Below are positions 20,241-28,759 of a DNA stretch of 64,000 nucleotides, piece after piece. Position 1 is the first letter of the stretch; each line of letters opens with the position of its first letter. A model generated the notes under the pieces. The model was given only the letters and a program-made list of their open reading frames with translations. It made no database searches and was not told the origin of the DNA. The stretch is from the NCBI RefSeq assembly GCF_003387375.1, contig NZ_QUNG01000002.1:354011-418010 (forward strand), read 5' to 3'. This DNA is from Marinomonas pollencensis (lineage in GTDB: Bacteria; Pseudomonadota; Gammaproteobacteria; Pseudomonadales; Marinomonadaceae). The translations under genes were made by a program, and so were the position numbers.

Positions 20241-21161
20241 ATGATGGACATTGCCGAACTGCTTACCTTTATAAAAGTGGCTGAAACCAAATCCTTTTCA
20301 GAAGCCGCACAGCGTTTATTTGTCACACAACCTGCCATTAGTAAACGCATTGCAGCACTAGAAAACACACTTGGCGTAAGGCTATTTGATCGTATCGGAC
20401 GACAAATAGTGCTCACTGAAGCCGGCATTCAATTACTGCCTAAAGCGCAAAAAATTGCCGATGACTTAAAAGACATCCAACACAGCATGACACTGCAAAT
20501 GGAAGATGTTAACGGAGAGCTAAGATTAGCCACCAGCCACCATATTGGACTACGACGACTGCCAACCATTTTAAAAGCATTTCAAGTTCACTACCCTCAA
20601 GCCAAGCTCGACATTGATTTCACCCAATCCGAAGAGGCTTATCAGCAAGTTTTAAGGGGTGAAGTGGAACTGGGGATTATTACTTTATCGAATAAAGATG
20701 ATCATTTGATTGAGTCCATTCCTATTTGGTCTGACCCGCTCACCTGTGTCGTCAGCCGTGACCACCCATTGGCTAAAGTAAGCGATCTGAAATTAGCAGA
20801 ACTTGCCAATCATCCTTGCGTACTGCCCAATGAAAACACTTTTACCCGTCAAATTGCAGAACAGGTGTTTGGCAAGCAAGGCCTCAAGCCCCAAGTGAGA
20901 ATGAACACTAACCATTTGGAAACCCTTGCTATGCTCGTCAGTATTGGCTGGGGCTGGTCTCTATTACCGTCTACATTAGTTGACGACAAGCTGATTACGC
21001 TTAACCACCCTGACCTTAATGTAGAGCGACGCTTAGGCATCATTCATCATAAGCAAAAAACCCTGAGCCGTGCCGCCCTCGCGTTTATCGAGCTATTACG
21101 AGCGCATAGCCTTAACGCAGACGCTGACTCAGCCAAAGAATCATCACCGCCAACACACTAA
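20241..21161 (+). CDS. LysR-family regulator divergent from leuCDB
   Basis: A 306-residue LysR regulator. Residues 1-60 are the winged helix (FSEAAQRLFVTQPAISKRIAALE) and residues about 90-290 are the effector domain. Position back-to-back with leuC suggests control of the leucine operon, as for divergent LysR genes in pseudomonads, with an isopropylmalate-type inducer as a guess. Two ATG codons stand in tandem at 20241 and 20244. Its last 50 bases overlap the converging transporter gene, and the C-terminal tail (ADADSAKESSPPTH) is low in structure. Confidence 0.88.
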   Translation: MMDIAELLTFIKVAETKSFSEAAQRLFVTQPAISKRIAALENTLGVRLFDRIGRQIVLTEAGIQLLPKAQKIADDLKDIQHSMTLQMEDVNGELRLATSHHIGLRRLPTILKAFQVHYPQAKLDIDFTQSEEAYQQVLRGEVELGIITLSNKDDHLIESIPIWSDPLTCVVSRDHPLAKVSDLKLAELANHPCVLPNENTFTRQIAEQVFGKQGLKPQVRMNTNHLETLAMLVSIGWGWSLLPSTLVDDKLITLNHPDLNVERRLGIIHHKQKTLSRAALAFIELLRAHSLNADADSAKESSPPTH

Positions 21162-22272
21162 TACTGGCAGCAATGGTAAATACCCAAGCGTCACCTAACC
21201 ATTCCCACAGGTAGCCCGCGCCCACCATCCCTAATCCACCACCCAGACCGATGGCAAAGGCGCTGTACATCGCCTGCCCTTGGCTTGCGTAGCGCTCAGG
21301 GAACAAAAGCCGAACGCGCTCAATAGACACCATATGAAACAGCGCAAAAGTAATACAATGAAGTAATTGAGTAAAAACTAGGACCCAGAGAATCTCTGCA
21401 AACCAGCCCACTAAAAACCATCGAACGGCACCACATATAAAACACAAAACCATAATATGAAACAGGTGAAATTTTTTCACCATATTGCCGCCAAACAAAA
21501 ACAAGACAATTTCCATTACCACGCCAAGGGCAATCAACAAACCTATTTGCTGACCACTATAGCCAGCGTCTTCTAAATGCACGGCAAAAAAGACATTAAA
21601 AGGCGCGTGCGCCATAAACGACAAAAACGCCAATAAAAAGAAAAATACAGACTCTCTGCTGCGCAATAAGGAGACAAATGAAACCGTTTCTTTATGAATC
21701 ACGACTCCATAAGCCTGTTCTTTAATAAAAAAAGTAGTAATCAGTGCCAGCAGCAAATAACTGCACATAACAGGAATCACAACACTGGGCCCAAAATGGC
21801 CAATTAGAAAACCTGTGCTGGCGACCGCGACGACATAACCAATAGAGCCCCCAACACGCAATCGTGTGTAGGGCACATTTAAATCACGAATACTGCGAAC
21901 CGCCAAAGCGTCTGTCATTGGGATCAAAGCGGAATAGAACAGCGCCATCGCACAGGTCAACAGCCACAGGGATTCAAACTGGTCATTCCAATTAAATGGA
22001 ATAACACAAATAAAACACCCAAATACAGCCAGCTGCAGTACTTTTTTGGGTAAGCCAACTTTTGCAGTCAACCAGCCCCAGAAATGTGGCACCAAAATGC
22101 CAGACAGTGTAAAAGTGGACATTAAACGCCCTATTTCTGATGCACTGAGACCTATCGACTTATAGTAAATTGAAATATAAGGCATCATGACGCCAATCAA
22201 GCAACAAAAAAAGAAGTAAAAACTAAACAAGGGCCACGCAATGGGGCGGGCTTTAGCTGCAAACATAATCAT
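21112..22272 (-). CDS. MFS transporter of the HcaT-like group
   Basis: A 386-residue major facilitator protein with about 12 membrane helices. The start PIAWPLFSFYFFFCCLIGVMM and the helix-4/5 block FYSALIPMTDALAVRS resemble the MFS_1-like/HcaT group (3-phenylpropionate permease relatives and nucleoside-type permeases). The substrate is not determined by the sequence. It stands alone, converges on the LysR gene and overlaps its 3' end by 50 bases. Confidence 0.85.
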   Translation of the reverse strand: MIMFAAKARPIAWPLFSFYFFFCCLIGVMMPYISIYYKSIGLSASEIGRLMSTFTLSGILVPHFWGWLTAKVGLPKKVLQLAVFGCFICVIPFNWNDQFESLWLLTCAMALFYSALIPMTDALAVRSIRDLNVPYTRLRVGGSIGYVVAVASTGFLIGHFGPSVVIPVMCSYLLLALITTFFIKEQAYGVVIHKETVSFVSLLRSRESVFFFLLAFLSFMAHAPFNVFFAVHLEDAGYSGQQIGLLIALGVVMEIVLFLFGGNMVKKFHLFHIMVLCFICGAVRWFLVGWFAEILWVLVFTQLLHCITFALFHMVSIERVRLLFPERYASQGQAMYSAFAIGLGGGLGMVGAGYLWEWLGDAWVFTIAASISVLAVMILWLSQRLR

Positions 22273-22438
22273 TCCAGTGAGATACTTTTTTTACTGGCCA
22301 GGTTGAGCCACAGTCAAAGCATATTAATTAACGAAGAGGCGATGATGGTTTTAGGCATTAGTCATGCATAAAACCTTGCATAGAAATAAGAATGTACCAT
22401 CATATTAATTAGCTAGCTTTACTTTAAATGAGGTCTAT

Positions 22439-24064
22439 ATGAAAAACAAATTGGATTGGTGGCGCGGCGCAGTCATTTATCAAGTGTATCCACGCAGTTT
22501 TTATGATGCTAATAACGATGGCATTGGTGACTTACCAGGGGTCACTGAAAAAATGGAATATATTGCCACCCTAGGCGTAGATGCAATATGGCTTTCACCT
22601 TTCTTTACTTCTCCAATGAAAGATTTTGGCTACGATGTTTCTGATTACTGCGATGTAGATCCTATTTTTGGCACTTTAGATGACTTCGACGCTCTTATAA
22701 CTGCCGCCCATCAACATGGCCTCAAAGTAATTATTGACCAAGTACTAAACCATACCTCTGATAAACACCCTTGGTTCGAAGCTTCTAGACAGAGTCATGA
22801 TAATGACAAATCCGATTGGTATATCTGGGCTGATGCCAAACCGGATGGCACAGTACCCAACAACTGGTTATCTGTTTTTGGTGGTCCAGCTTGGCAATGG
22901 GACAGCCGCCGAAAACAGTATTATTTGCATAATTTTCTCGACAGCCAACCAGACCTTAACTTTCACAACCCAGATGTCGTCAATACCATACTAGACACCG
23001 TTGAGTTCTGGCTAAAACGCGGTGTTGATGGCTTTCGACTGGATACCTCAAACTATTTTTTCCATGACACTGAGCTCAGAGACAACCCAGCCAAAGAAGA
23101 AATTGTCGAAGGCAGTATCGGTGTTCGACTCGACAACCCCTACGCCTACCAGCAACACCTGTACGATAAATCACGACCTGAAAACATCGCCTTCTTACAA
23201 AGGTTACGCGCCTTGTTAGACCAATACCCTAATACCACCACAGTGGGTGAAGTGGGCTGTGATTTCTCACTAAAAACAATGGCACAATACACCCAGGGCA
23301 ATGACAAATTGCATATGTGTTATTCGTTTGATTTATTAACCCACGATGCCTCCATGACGCACATCCGACACACGATGGAAACCATTGAAGCGGGGTTGGG
23401 CGATGGCTGGCCTTGCTGGTCAATTGGCAACCACGACGTAGAACGTGTGGCGACTCGCTGGGGCGCAGAGCACAGTTGCGCAAACAAAAGCAAAGTATTC
23501 ATGGTGATGCTTTTGTCACTGCGCGGCAGTATCTGCCTGTATCAAGGAGAAGAACTTGGGCTCCCGGAAGCCGAGCTTGAATATGACCAACTTGTTGATC
23601 CTTATGGAATTAATTTTTGGCCCGAATTCAAAGGACGAGACGGCTGCCGTACTCCAATGCCTTGGTCGAATAGCAGCGCAGGAGGTTTTTCTCAAAGCAA
23701 GCAGACTTGGTTACCCGTGGATGAGCGCCACCTTCCACTAGCAGTAACAGAGCAAGAAGGTGACCGCTCATCAGTACTGCACGCTTATCGTGACTTTTTG
23801 CATTTACGGCATGCACACCCAGAGCTGATTCATGGTGATATTGCGTTTCTATACGACGACGAAACCACTCTTGCCTTTACTCGTAGTCACCAGGATAGCA
23901 GCTTGTATATTGCGCTAAACACCTCAGGGCAAACTAAGATATTAATACCTGAGCTAAACTTATCCCCCCTTCTTCTTCCTCAAGCACTACCGGCAGGATA
24001 TTTGAAAAATCAACAAGTAATTCTCCCCCCATACAGTGTTGTAGTAGCACACGTTTTACCATAG
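22439..24064 (+). CDS. Alpha-glucosidase, glycoside hydrolase family 13
   Basis: Hydrolyses terminal alpha-glucosidic bonds of short oligosaccharides; it has no signal peptide, so it acts in the cytoplasm. The 541-residue protein starts DWWRGAVIYQVYPRSF. The catalytic residues are Asp202 in GFRLDT, Glu271 in TVGEVG and Asp333 in IGNHDVERV. These positions match what I recall for the Halomonas H11 alpha-glucosidase (subfamily GH13_23). Ribosome site GAGG precedes the ATG. No sugar transporter or regulator is adjacent, although the neighbouring divergent MFS gene could be linked. Confidence 0.93.
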   Translation: MKNKLDWWRGAVIYQVYPRSFYDANNDGIGDLPGVTEKMEYIATLGVDAIWLSPFFTSPMKDFGYDVSDYCDVDPIFGTLDDFDALITAAHQHGLKVIIDQVLNHTSDKHPWFEASRQSHDNDKSDWYIWADAKPDGTVPNNWLSVFGGPAWQWDSRRKQYYLHNFLDSQPDLNFHNPDVVNTILDTVEFWLKRGVDGFRLDTSNYFFHDTELRDNPAKEEIVEGSIGVRLDNPYAYQQHLYDKSRPENIAFLQRLRALLDQYPNTTTVGEVGCDFSLKTMAQYTQGNDKLHMCYSFDLLTHDASMTHIRHTMETIEAGLGDGWPCWSIGNHDVERVATRWGAEHSCANKSKVFMVMLLSLRGSICLYQGEELGLPEAELEYDQLVDPYGINFWPEFKGRDGCRTPMPWSNSSAGGFSQSKQTWLPVDERHLPLAVTEQEGDRSSVLHAYRDFLHLRHAHPELIHGDIAFLYDDETTLAFTRSHQDSSLYIALNTSGQTKILIPELNLSPLLLPQALPAGYLKNQQVILPPYSVVVAHVLP

Positions 24065-24076
24065 AAGGACACTAAA

Positions 24077-24106
24077 AAGCCCCTTACCAAATTGGCAAGG
24101 GGCTTT
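24077..24106. terminator. Bidirectional terminator, alpha-glucosidase / perM
   Basis: A 14-bp stem with one mismatch (AAGCCCCTTACCAA with TTGGCAAGGGGCTT) and a one-base spacer, A-run left and T-run right, between converging genes. Confidence 0.8.
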
Positions 24107-24132
24107 CATATAAGGCTGTTATTTGATTGTCC

Positions 24133-25197
24133 TTAGAGGCTGGGCAAACGATCCTGACGCGGCCATGCATTAATAATTGCCTTCACCAATGTCGCCAGTG
24201 GAATCGCGAAAAAGATCCCCCAAAAGCCCCACACGCCACCAAAAAACAACACGGCAACAATAATCGCCACAGGGTGTAAATTCACCGCCTCTGAAAATAA
24301 CAAAGGCACTAAAACATTCCCATCAAGGCCTTGCACCACTAAATAGGCAACCACCAAATAGATAAAATCACTGCCCGTGCCATATTGATAAAACGCCACC
24401 AAAACCACCGGAATAGTCACCGCAGCTGCACCAATGTAGGGAATCAGCACTGACAACCCCACCAACAATGCCAACAACTCGGCGTAACGCAATCCCATCA
24501 CAGCAAAGACAACATAGGTCACTACTCCCACAACCAACATTTCAATGACTTTACCGCGAATATAATTCGCTATTTGTTCATTCATTTCATGGGCAATGTT
24601 ACGCATCATCATGCGCTCTTTTGGCAACCAAGAGGTTAAATATGCAACGATCTTTTTTTGATCTTTTAACAAGAAGAACATCACCAATGGCACCAACACT
24701 AGGTAAATCATCAGGGAAAATATCGAAGGGATACTGGCGATAGAGTACGACACCAACCATTGTCCAATATTAGTAAATTCGGTGGCTAACGTATTTACCA
24801 CTTCATCCACTGCACTTTGGCTGACTAGATCAGAATGCCCTTGTGCGAAGTGCTCAATCCCCCCTTGAATTCCTTTGATCATACGCGGTAAATCATTAAT
24901 AAAACGGACCGCTTGTTGCCAAATAATCGGCACCATGATGCCAATAAAGGCACCGCAAGCGGCGATAAAGGAGAGAAACACAAATAACACCGACATGGTA
25001 TGGCCAATGCCTATTTTTTGTAAACGCTCAACCAAGCCTTGCAACAAAAAAGCCAGCACCACAGCAATCAACACAGGGGCGAGTATCCCCCCCCAAAACG
25101 CTAAGGCAATCAGCGTCGTAGCCAACAAGAGTAAAAAAACCACCACTTCTTCATTTGAGAGATAACGCTTTATCAGGGTGTCGACTATCTTAAACAT
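24133..25197 (-). CDS. PerM / AI-2E family inner-membrane permease
   Basis: A protein of 354 residues with about eight membrane helices in the AI-2E transporter pattern (WGGILAPVLIAVVLAFLLQG early, LSVLIPYIGAA in the second half). I place the start at the ATG at 25197 (MFKIVDTLIKRYL), 10 bases after the tusA stop, with GGAA upstream. A longer frame from 25245 would run into tusA. The pairing of tusA-like and PerM genes near a BepA gene is conserved in gammaproteobacteria. Family members have been linked to autoinducer-2 or ion transport, so the function is unsettled. Confidence 0.87.
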   Translation of the reverse strand: MFKIVDTLIKRYLSNEEVVVFLLLLATTLIALAFWGGILAPVLIAVVLAFLLQGLVERLQKIGIGHTMSVLFVFLSFIAACGAFIGIMVPIIWQQAVRFINDLPRMIKGIQGGIEHFAQGHSDLVSQSAVDEVVNTLATEFTNIGQWLVSYSIASIPSIFSLMIYLVLVPLVMFFLLKDQKKIVAYLTSWLPKERMMMRNIAHEMNEQIANYIRGKVIEMLVVGVVTYVVFAVMGLRYAELLALLVGLSVLIPYIGAAAVTIPVVLVAFYQYGTGSDFIYLVVAYLVVQGLDGNVLVPLLFSEAVNLHPVAIIVAVLFFGGVWGFWGIFFAIPLATLVKAIINAWPRQDRLPSL

Positions 25198-25207
25198 AGG
25201 TTCCGTC

Positions 25208-25453
25208 TTATTTTTTTTGAACAATAAAGGTAAACACGCCGCCATTTTCTTGTTGATCGATCAGCCGATGACCAACAAGATTAAAATAATGGGGAATGTC
25301 TTTGAGCGAGCCTGCGTCCTGTGTCATAACACACAAACTCTCTCCTGCTTGCATTTTACTCAGTGCCATCTTGGTCTTTAACAATGGCATAGGACATCGA
25401 TCTTCTCTTGCATCTAATATTACGTCATACTCGTAACAACTCTTGACAACCAT
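25208..25453 (-). CDS. TusA/SirA-family sulfur carrier protein
   Basis: An 81-residue protein with the diagnostic CPMP motif (REDRCPMPLLKTK), whose Cys carries persulfide in TusA. I choose the ATG at 25453 because GGAG lies 6 bases upstream; two upstream in-frame starts lack a usable site. It heads a two-gene operon with the permease and diverges from the bepA-like gene across about 30 bases. It may be a YeeD/TusA-like paralogue rather than the tRNA-thiolation TusA itself. Confidence 0.87.
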   Translation of the reverse strand: MVVKSCYEYDVILDAREDRCPMPLLKTKMALSKMQAGESLCVMTQDAGSLKDIPHYFNLVGHRLIDQQENGGVFTFIVQKK

Positions 25454-25486
25454 TCGCATCTCCACGATGAGTATATGTGCCATATT

Positions 25487-26899
25487 ATGAGACTATTTTC
25501 AGCCGTTACAACTAAGTTGAGCATCTTGCTTGTTGTTTTTTCTATTAGTTTTTCTAATTCAGCCTATTCCATACTGCCCGACCTAACCGCGACCAAAGAT
25601 GAGCGATCCCTCTCCAACCCAAGCTATGTGGTTGGGCAACATTGGTTTCGAAAACTAAACGGCAGCGCTTCTGTCATCGATTTCCCACCCGCTTATGACT
25701 ATCTCAAAGGGGCATTATCCAGAATTTTACCCCAGACCAGCTTATACAATAAGATGATTGAAATGACGCTACTTAACAGCACACAAACCAATGCGTTTGT
25801 CATTCCTGGCAATCATCTCTTTATTTACTCAGACATTATGGAGATCATCACTAGCGAAGACACCTTTTATGGCTTACTGGCGCATGAGGTCTCTCATTTA
25901 GATCTAAACCATTATGAGCGCCAAACTCAACATGCTGGTGAAGAGTTTCACAAAAACTTATTGCTGATTGGCGCAGGCTTTGCGGCTGCACTCGCTGGCG
26001 CTGACCCGGATGCCAGTGCAGCACTTTGGATGGGGGGTATGGCCAATCAAGTTGATGGTCTACTGTCTTATAGCCGCACCCAAGAACAAGAAGCAGATCG
26101 CCATGGGCGTCAATATCTTGTTGATGCTGGGTTAGACCCCAAAGGCATGAACACATTATTTAGCGCGCTGGCTAAAGCTTCTTCGCACCGCCCACAGCTT
26201 GAATTTTTATCCAGTCACCCATTACCACAAACTCGCATGGCTGACTCACTTTCGACTAGCTCACCAAAAAGCATTCTTGAAACTCGTAACCACAGTGACT
26301 TCGACTATTTTAGAGCGACACTACTCACCTACCGCGCCATGCTGGCTGACGATCCATATCACTATCTAGCAAGCATTTTCCCAGATTCGCAGTCAGATGT
26401 TGGACATTATGCCAAAGCCCTTTTGCATTATCTGGATCAATCACCTGATCAAGCGCTCAACTCGTTAAGCAAGGTTAATCACAGTAATCGCTTCATTGAT
26501 TATTTACGGGTGAAATCATTTGCCGCCAACAATCAACAGAGTAACGCATTGGCAATACTCAAAGCCAAATTGAGTTTGGCTCCCAAGGATATTGTATTTT
26601 CGACCTTGTACGCAGAACTCACCAACAAAAAGCCAGAAACTTTAAAAACGCCCTACTTGTACCAGAAAAAACAAATGTGGGAAGCCTATATGAATTACTA
26701 CCAAGGTATTAGCAATATACCAATGGCGCTTAATTACAAAGCTTTATATGAGTTCAGCCAAGGGAAAGACAAACAAGCAGAAAACTTGATATCCCGAGCA
26801 TACAGGGATATTTCCTTACAAGACAAGGAGATAGTCAAAAAAACAGAAGAGTATTTCGAAAGAATAAAAGAGGTAGAAAAAAGGCAAGATATAAAATAA
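25487..26899 (+). CDS. Periplasmic M48 metalloprotease, BepA-like
   Basis: BepA maintains outer-membrane assembly by acting on BAM and LptD in the periplasm. The product of about 470 residues has a signal peptide (residues about 1-27, ending SNSAYS). The zinc site HEVSH lies in LLAHEVSHLDLNHYER, with the third ligand in EQEADRHG. The C-terminal half is helical and fits TPR repeats. I choose the ATG at 25487 (MRLFSAVTT) because it gives a standard signal peptide; an ATG at 25475 adds four residues. It nearly abuts the converging small gene at 26906. Confidence 0.88.
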   Translation: MRLFSAVTTKLSILLVVFSISFSNSAYSILPDLTATKDERSLSNPSYVVGQHWFRKLNGSASVIDFPPAYDYLKGALSRILPQTSLYNKMIEMTLLNSTQTNAFVIPGNHLFIYSDIMEIITSEDTFYGLLAHEVSHLDLNHYERQTQHAGEEFHKNLLLIGAGFAAALAGADPDASAALWMGGMANQVDGLLSYSRTQEQEADRHGRQYLVDAGLDPKGMNTLFSALAKASSHRPQLEFLSSHPLPQTRMADSLSTSSPKSILETRNHSDFDYFRATLLTYRAMLADDPYHYLASIFPDSQSDVGHYAKALLHYLDQSPDQALNSLSKVNHSNRFIDYLRVKSFAANNQQSNALAILKAKLSLAPKDIVFSTLYAELTNKKPETLKTPYLYQKKQMWEAYMNYYQGISNIPMALNYKALYEFSQGKDKQAENLISRAYRDISLQDKEIVKKTEEYFERIKEVEKRQDIK

Positions 26900-26905
26900 A
26901 ACGAA

Positions 26906-27196
26906 TCAGTAATCTGCATTAGCACAATATGAAGATGCTATTATTTTCTGAAGCTTTCTTTGATAATGTAAAATCTTTGCTTGTAAAACGGCATGCTCTT
27001 CCATTTTAGAAGACAATGAATTTGGAGTAACCGTCGCCTTTACTTTAACACCATGCTGCTTTAATTGACTAACCAGTTGATTCAGTAAGGCACGGTCTTG
27101 ATCAAGACGTTTATTATATTGATCGGACTCTGATGCATATAAATTAGTACTCAATACAAGAACAAGTATCGGCAGTAATAATTTTATCTTTTGCAT
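26906..27196 (-). CDS. Small exported protein A (unknown)
   Basis: A 96-residue protein with a clear signal peptide (LLLPILVLVLSTNLYA, cleaved near residue 22) and a mature part that is helical with heptad-like spacing. I do not recognise a family. Its plan resembles the two following small genes: signal peptide, a first helix ending near LVSQLKQHGVKVK, a short variable segment, then a second helix. It ends 6 bases from the converging bepA-like gene. Confidence 0.7.
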   Translation of the reverse strand: MQKIKLLLPILVLVLSTNLYASESDQYNKRLDQDRALLNQLVSQLKQHGVKVKATVTPNSLSSKMEEHAVLQAKILHYQRKLQKIIASSYCANADY

Positions 27197-27286
27197 GTAA
27201 ACTCCCTATTCTCTAGCGGTTAAATGACATTGGGGAAAAACCTACATCTCGCTCTTCCCCAACCCCTGCTCTTAGTACGCTAAACG

Positions 27287-27568
27287 TTATTCAGAACGTT
27301 GCGCTGTCACTGCGTCTAGCTGAGACTGAAGACTTCTTACTTGTTTGTTAAGATCAGCTACTTTTTCACTTGGAGAGATCGCAGCATTAGTGTCTGCATT
27401 GACATCTACAGCAACACCTTTACTGTTTAGCTGTGATTCAAGGGAGTGGATTTGCGCTTCAGCTTTAGCAATTTTTCCGTAAGTACTATCACCAGGTGCT
27501 GCTACAGCAACAGAAGCGATAGAAGAAGCTGCTAGAATAGTAAGTGCGCTTTTAGTAAAAAGTTTCAT
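27287..27568 (-). CDS. Small exported protein B (unknown, coiled coil)
   Basis: A 93-residue protein with a signal peptide ending SVAVAA (about residue 24). The mature part has GKIAKAEAQIHSLESQL, then a valine-rich linker, then DLNKQVRSLQSQLDAV: two amphipathic helices likely to pair as a coiled coil. It shares the GD-x-GxI-x-A-x-I-x-SLE pattern with the gene at 27954. Good ribosome site AAGGAGAT. Upstream sequence is AT-rich. The mature protein has no Cys and no known domain that I recognise. Confidence 0.75.
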   Translation of the reverse strand: MKLFTKSALTILAASSIASVAVAAPGDSTYGKIAKAEAQIHSLESQLNSKGVAVDVNADTNAAISPSEKVADLNKQVRSLQSQLDAVTAQRSE

Positions 27569-27905
27569 TTATATCTCCTTTGATATATTTAATGAGAAGT
27601 TAATGTTTCTCGTTTTTCGATAAGAGAAATAATAACATTAAATATAAAAATAAATAGGCGATAACCGACAGTGTCACTTTACCTTCAACTATTCAAAGCA
27701 ACATGAAATTTCGATCGAATTGAGCATATTTTGATCTAGCTTCTTACTTAATGAAACAATACAAAAACAACATCAAAAAATAAGAACCAAGATGCGAAAT
27801 CCTCCTTATTTATGACACAATCTTATTAACCCCACACTAAATTAGGTTTAACGAAAAAACGTCAAGCACGTATTTTAAAATAAACCAGTAAAATATATTT
27901 AAGAC

Positions 27906-27935
27906 AAAAAAAAGGCCCAATATAAAATTGGGCCT
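27906..27935 (-). terminator. Terminator of small exported protein C
   Basis: Perfect 9-bp stem AGGCCCAAT / ATTGGGCCT with loop ATAAA; on the minus strand it is followed by a T-run. It lies 19 bases after the stop of the gene at 27954. Confidence 0.85.
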
Positions 27936-27953
27936 CTTTCTAAAAAAAATAAA

Positions 27954-28202
27954 TCAGTTCAGTATATTACTAAATAAATTAGCTCTACCATTTTTAACAG
28001 AAGTGCTTTCATCTTGTGTAATAAAAGCGGTATTGGTATCAACACTTAATTCAATATTTGAAATTCTTGCTTCTAATGAACCAATGTTTGCCTGTGCACG
28101 CTTGATAGTGCCGTGACCTAAGTCACCAGCAGATGCCAAAGCGGTTGATGCCAGTGCTAAGGACGCCAGAAAAGCAACAATGCTTTTGGTGTAAATTGTC
28201 AT
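27954..28202 (-). CDS. Small exported protein C (paralogue of B)
   Basis: An 82-residue protein with a signal peptide ending STALASA (about residue 24). The mature part GDLGHGTIKRAQANIGSLEARI matches GDSTYGKIAKAEAQIHSLESQL of the gene at 27287, and both continue with a VDxNT segment. It is shorter at the C-terminus. It has its own terminator and an upstream AGGAGATAC ribosome site, so it is transcribed separately from B. Function unknown. Confidence 0.75.
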   Translation of the reverse strand: MTIYTKSIVAFLASLALASTALASAGDLGHGTIKRAQANIGSLEARISNIELSVDTNTAFITQDESTSVKNGRANLFSNILN

Positions 28203-28759
28203 CCTGTATCTCCTTACCTATTCTTACATAGGCCGCTAACTTCAGGCCTAATTTCTATGGGAGGGATAATAGCACTCTAGATTGAAATAAATAGGTGGGA
28301 TAGGATGGTTTCTTTTTACATTCAATTATTCACATTAACATGCAAAATTTAGCCAATTAAGACAGCAACACAGCCCACAGACCTCGCTAAAATGAGCGAT
28401 CTAATCGAAGTCAAAAAGAAAAACTCACCAAAAAACAGCAAATATAGGCTTTTTTTGTCACAAAACGGTTACTTTTCTATGATATAACATTGAGATTTCG
28501 CTTCCCGCCCTCATAACTGATCAAAAATAATACAAACACATAAGACCTTATTTCGCACTTATTTCATCCTTAGTTTTCCCATTGATTGCACATTTTACCT
28601 TTTCCCAATAAGCTATTTTTTACCCTTTACACACTTCAAATAACCAAGGTCGTGCTACACAATTATTGAAAATACTATAGGAATCAAAAAGATAGTCATT
28701 TATGATGGTGCAAGAGTTTTTTTGCTACGCTAACAAGAGCTTATAAATAAAGTAACCCG
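28203..28759. other. AT-rich intergenic region before the integrase
   Basis: About 557 bases between divergent genes. It should hold both promoters. I find no credible gene, tRNA end or long repeat. Small local dyads are present (AGGCC/GGCCT near 28230), none convincing. Confidence 0.5.
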
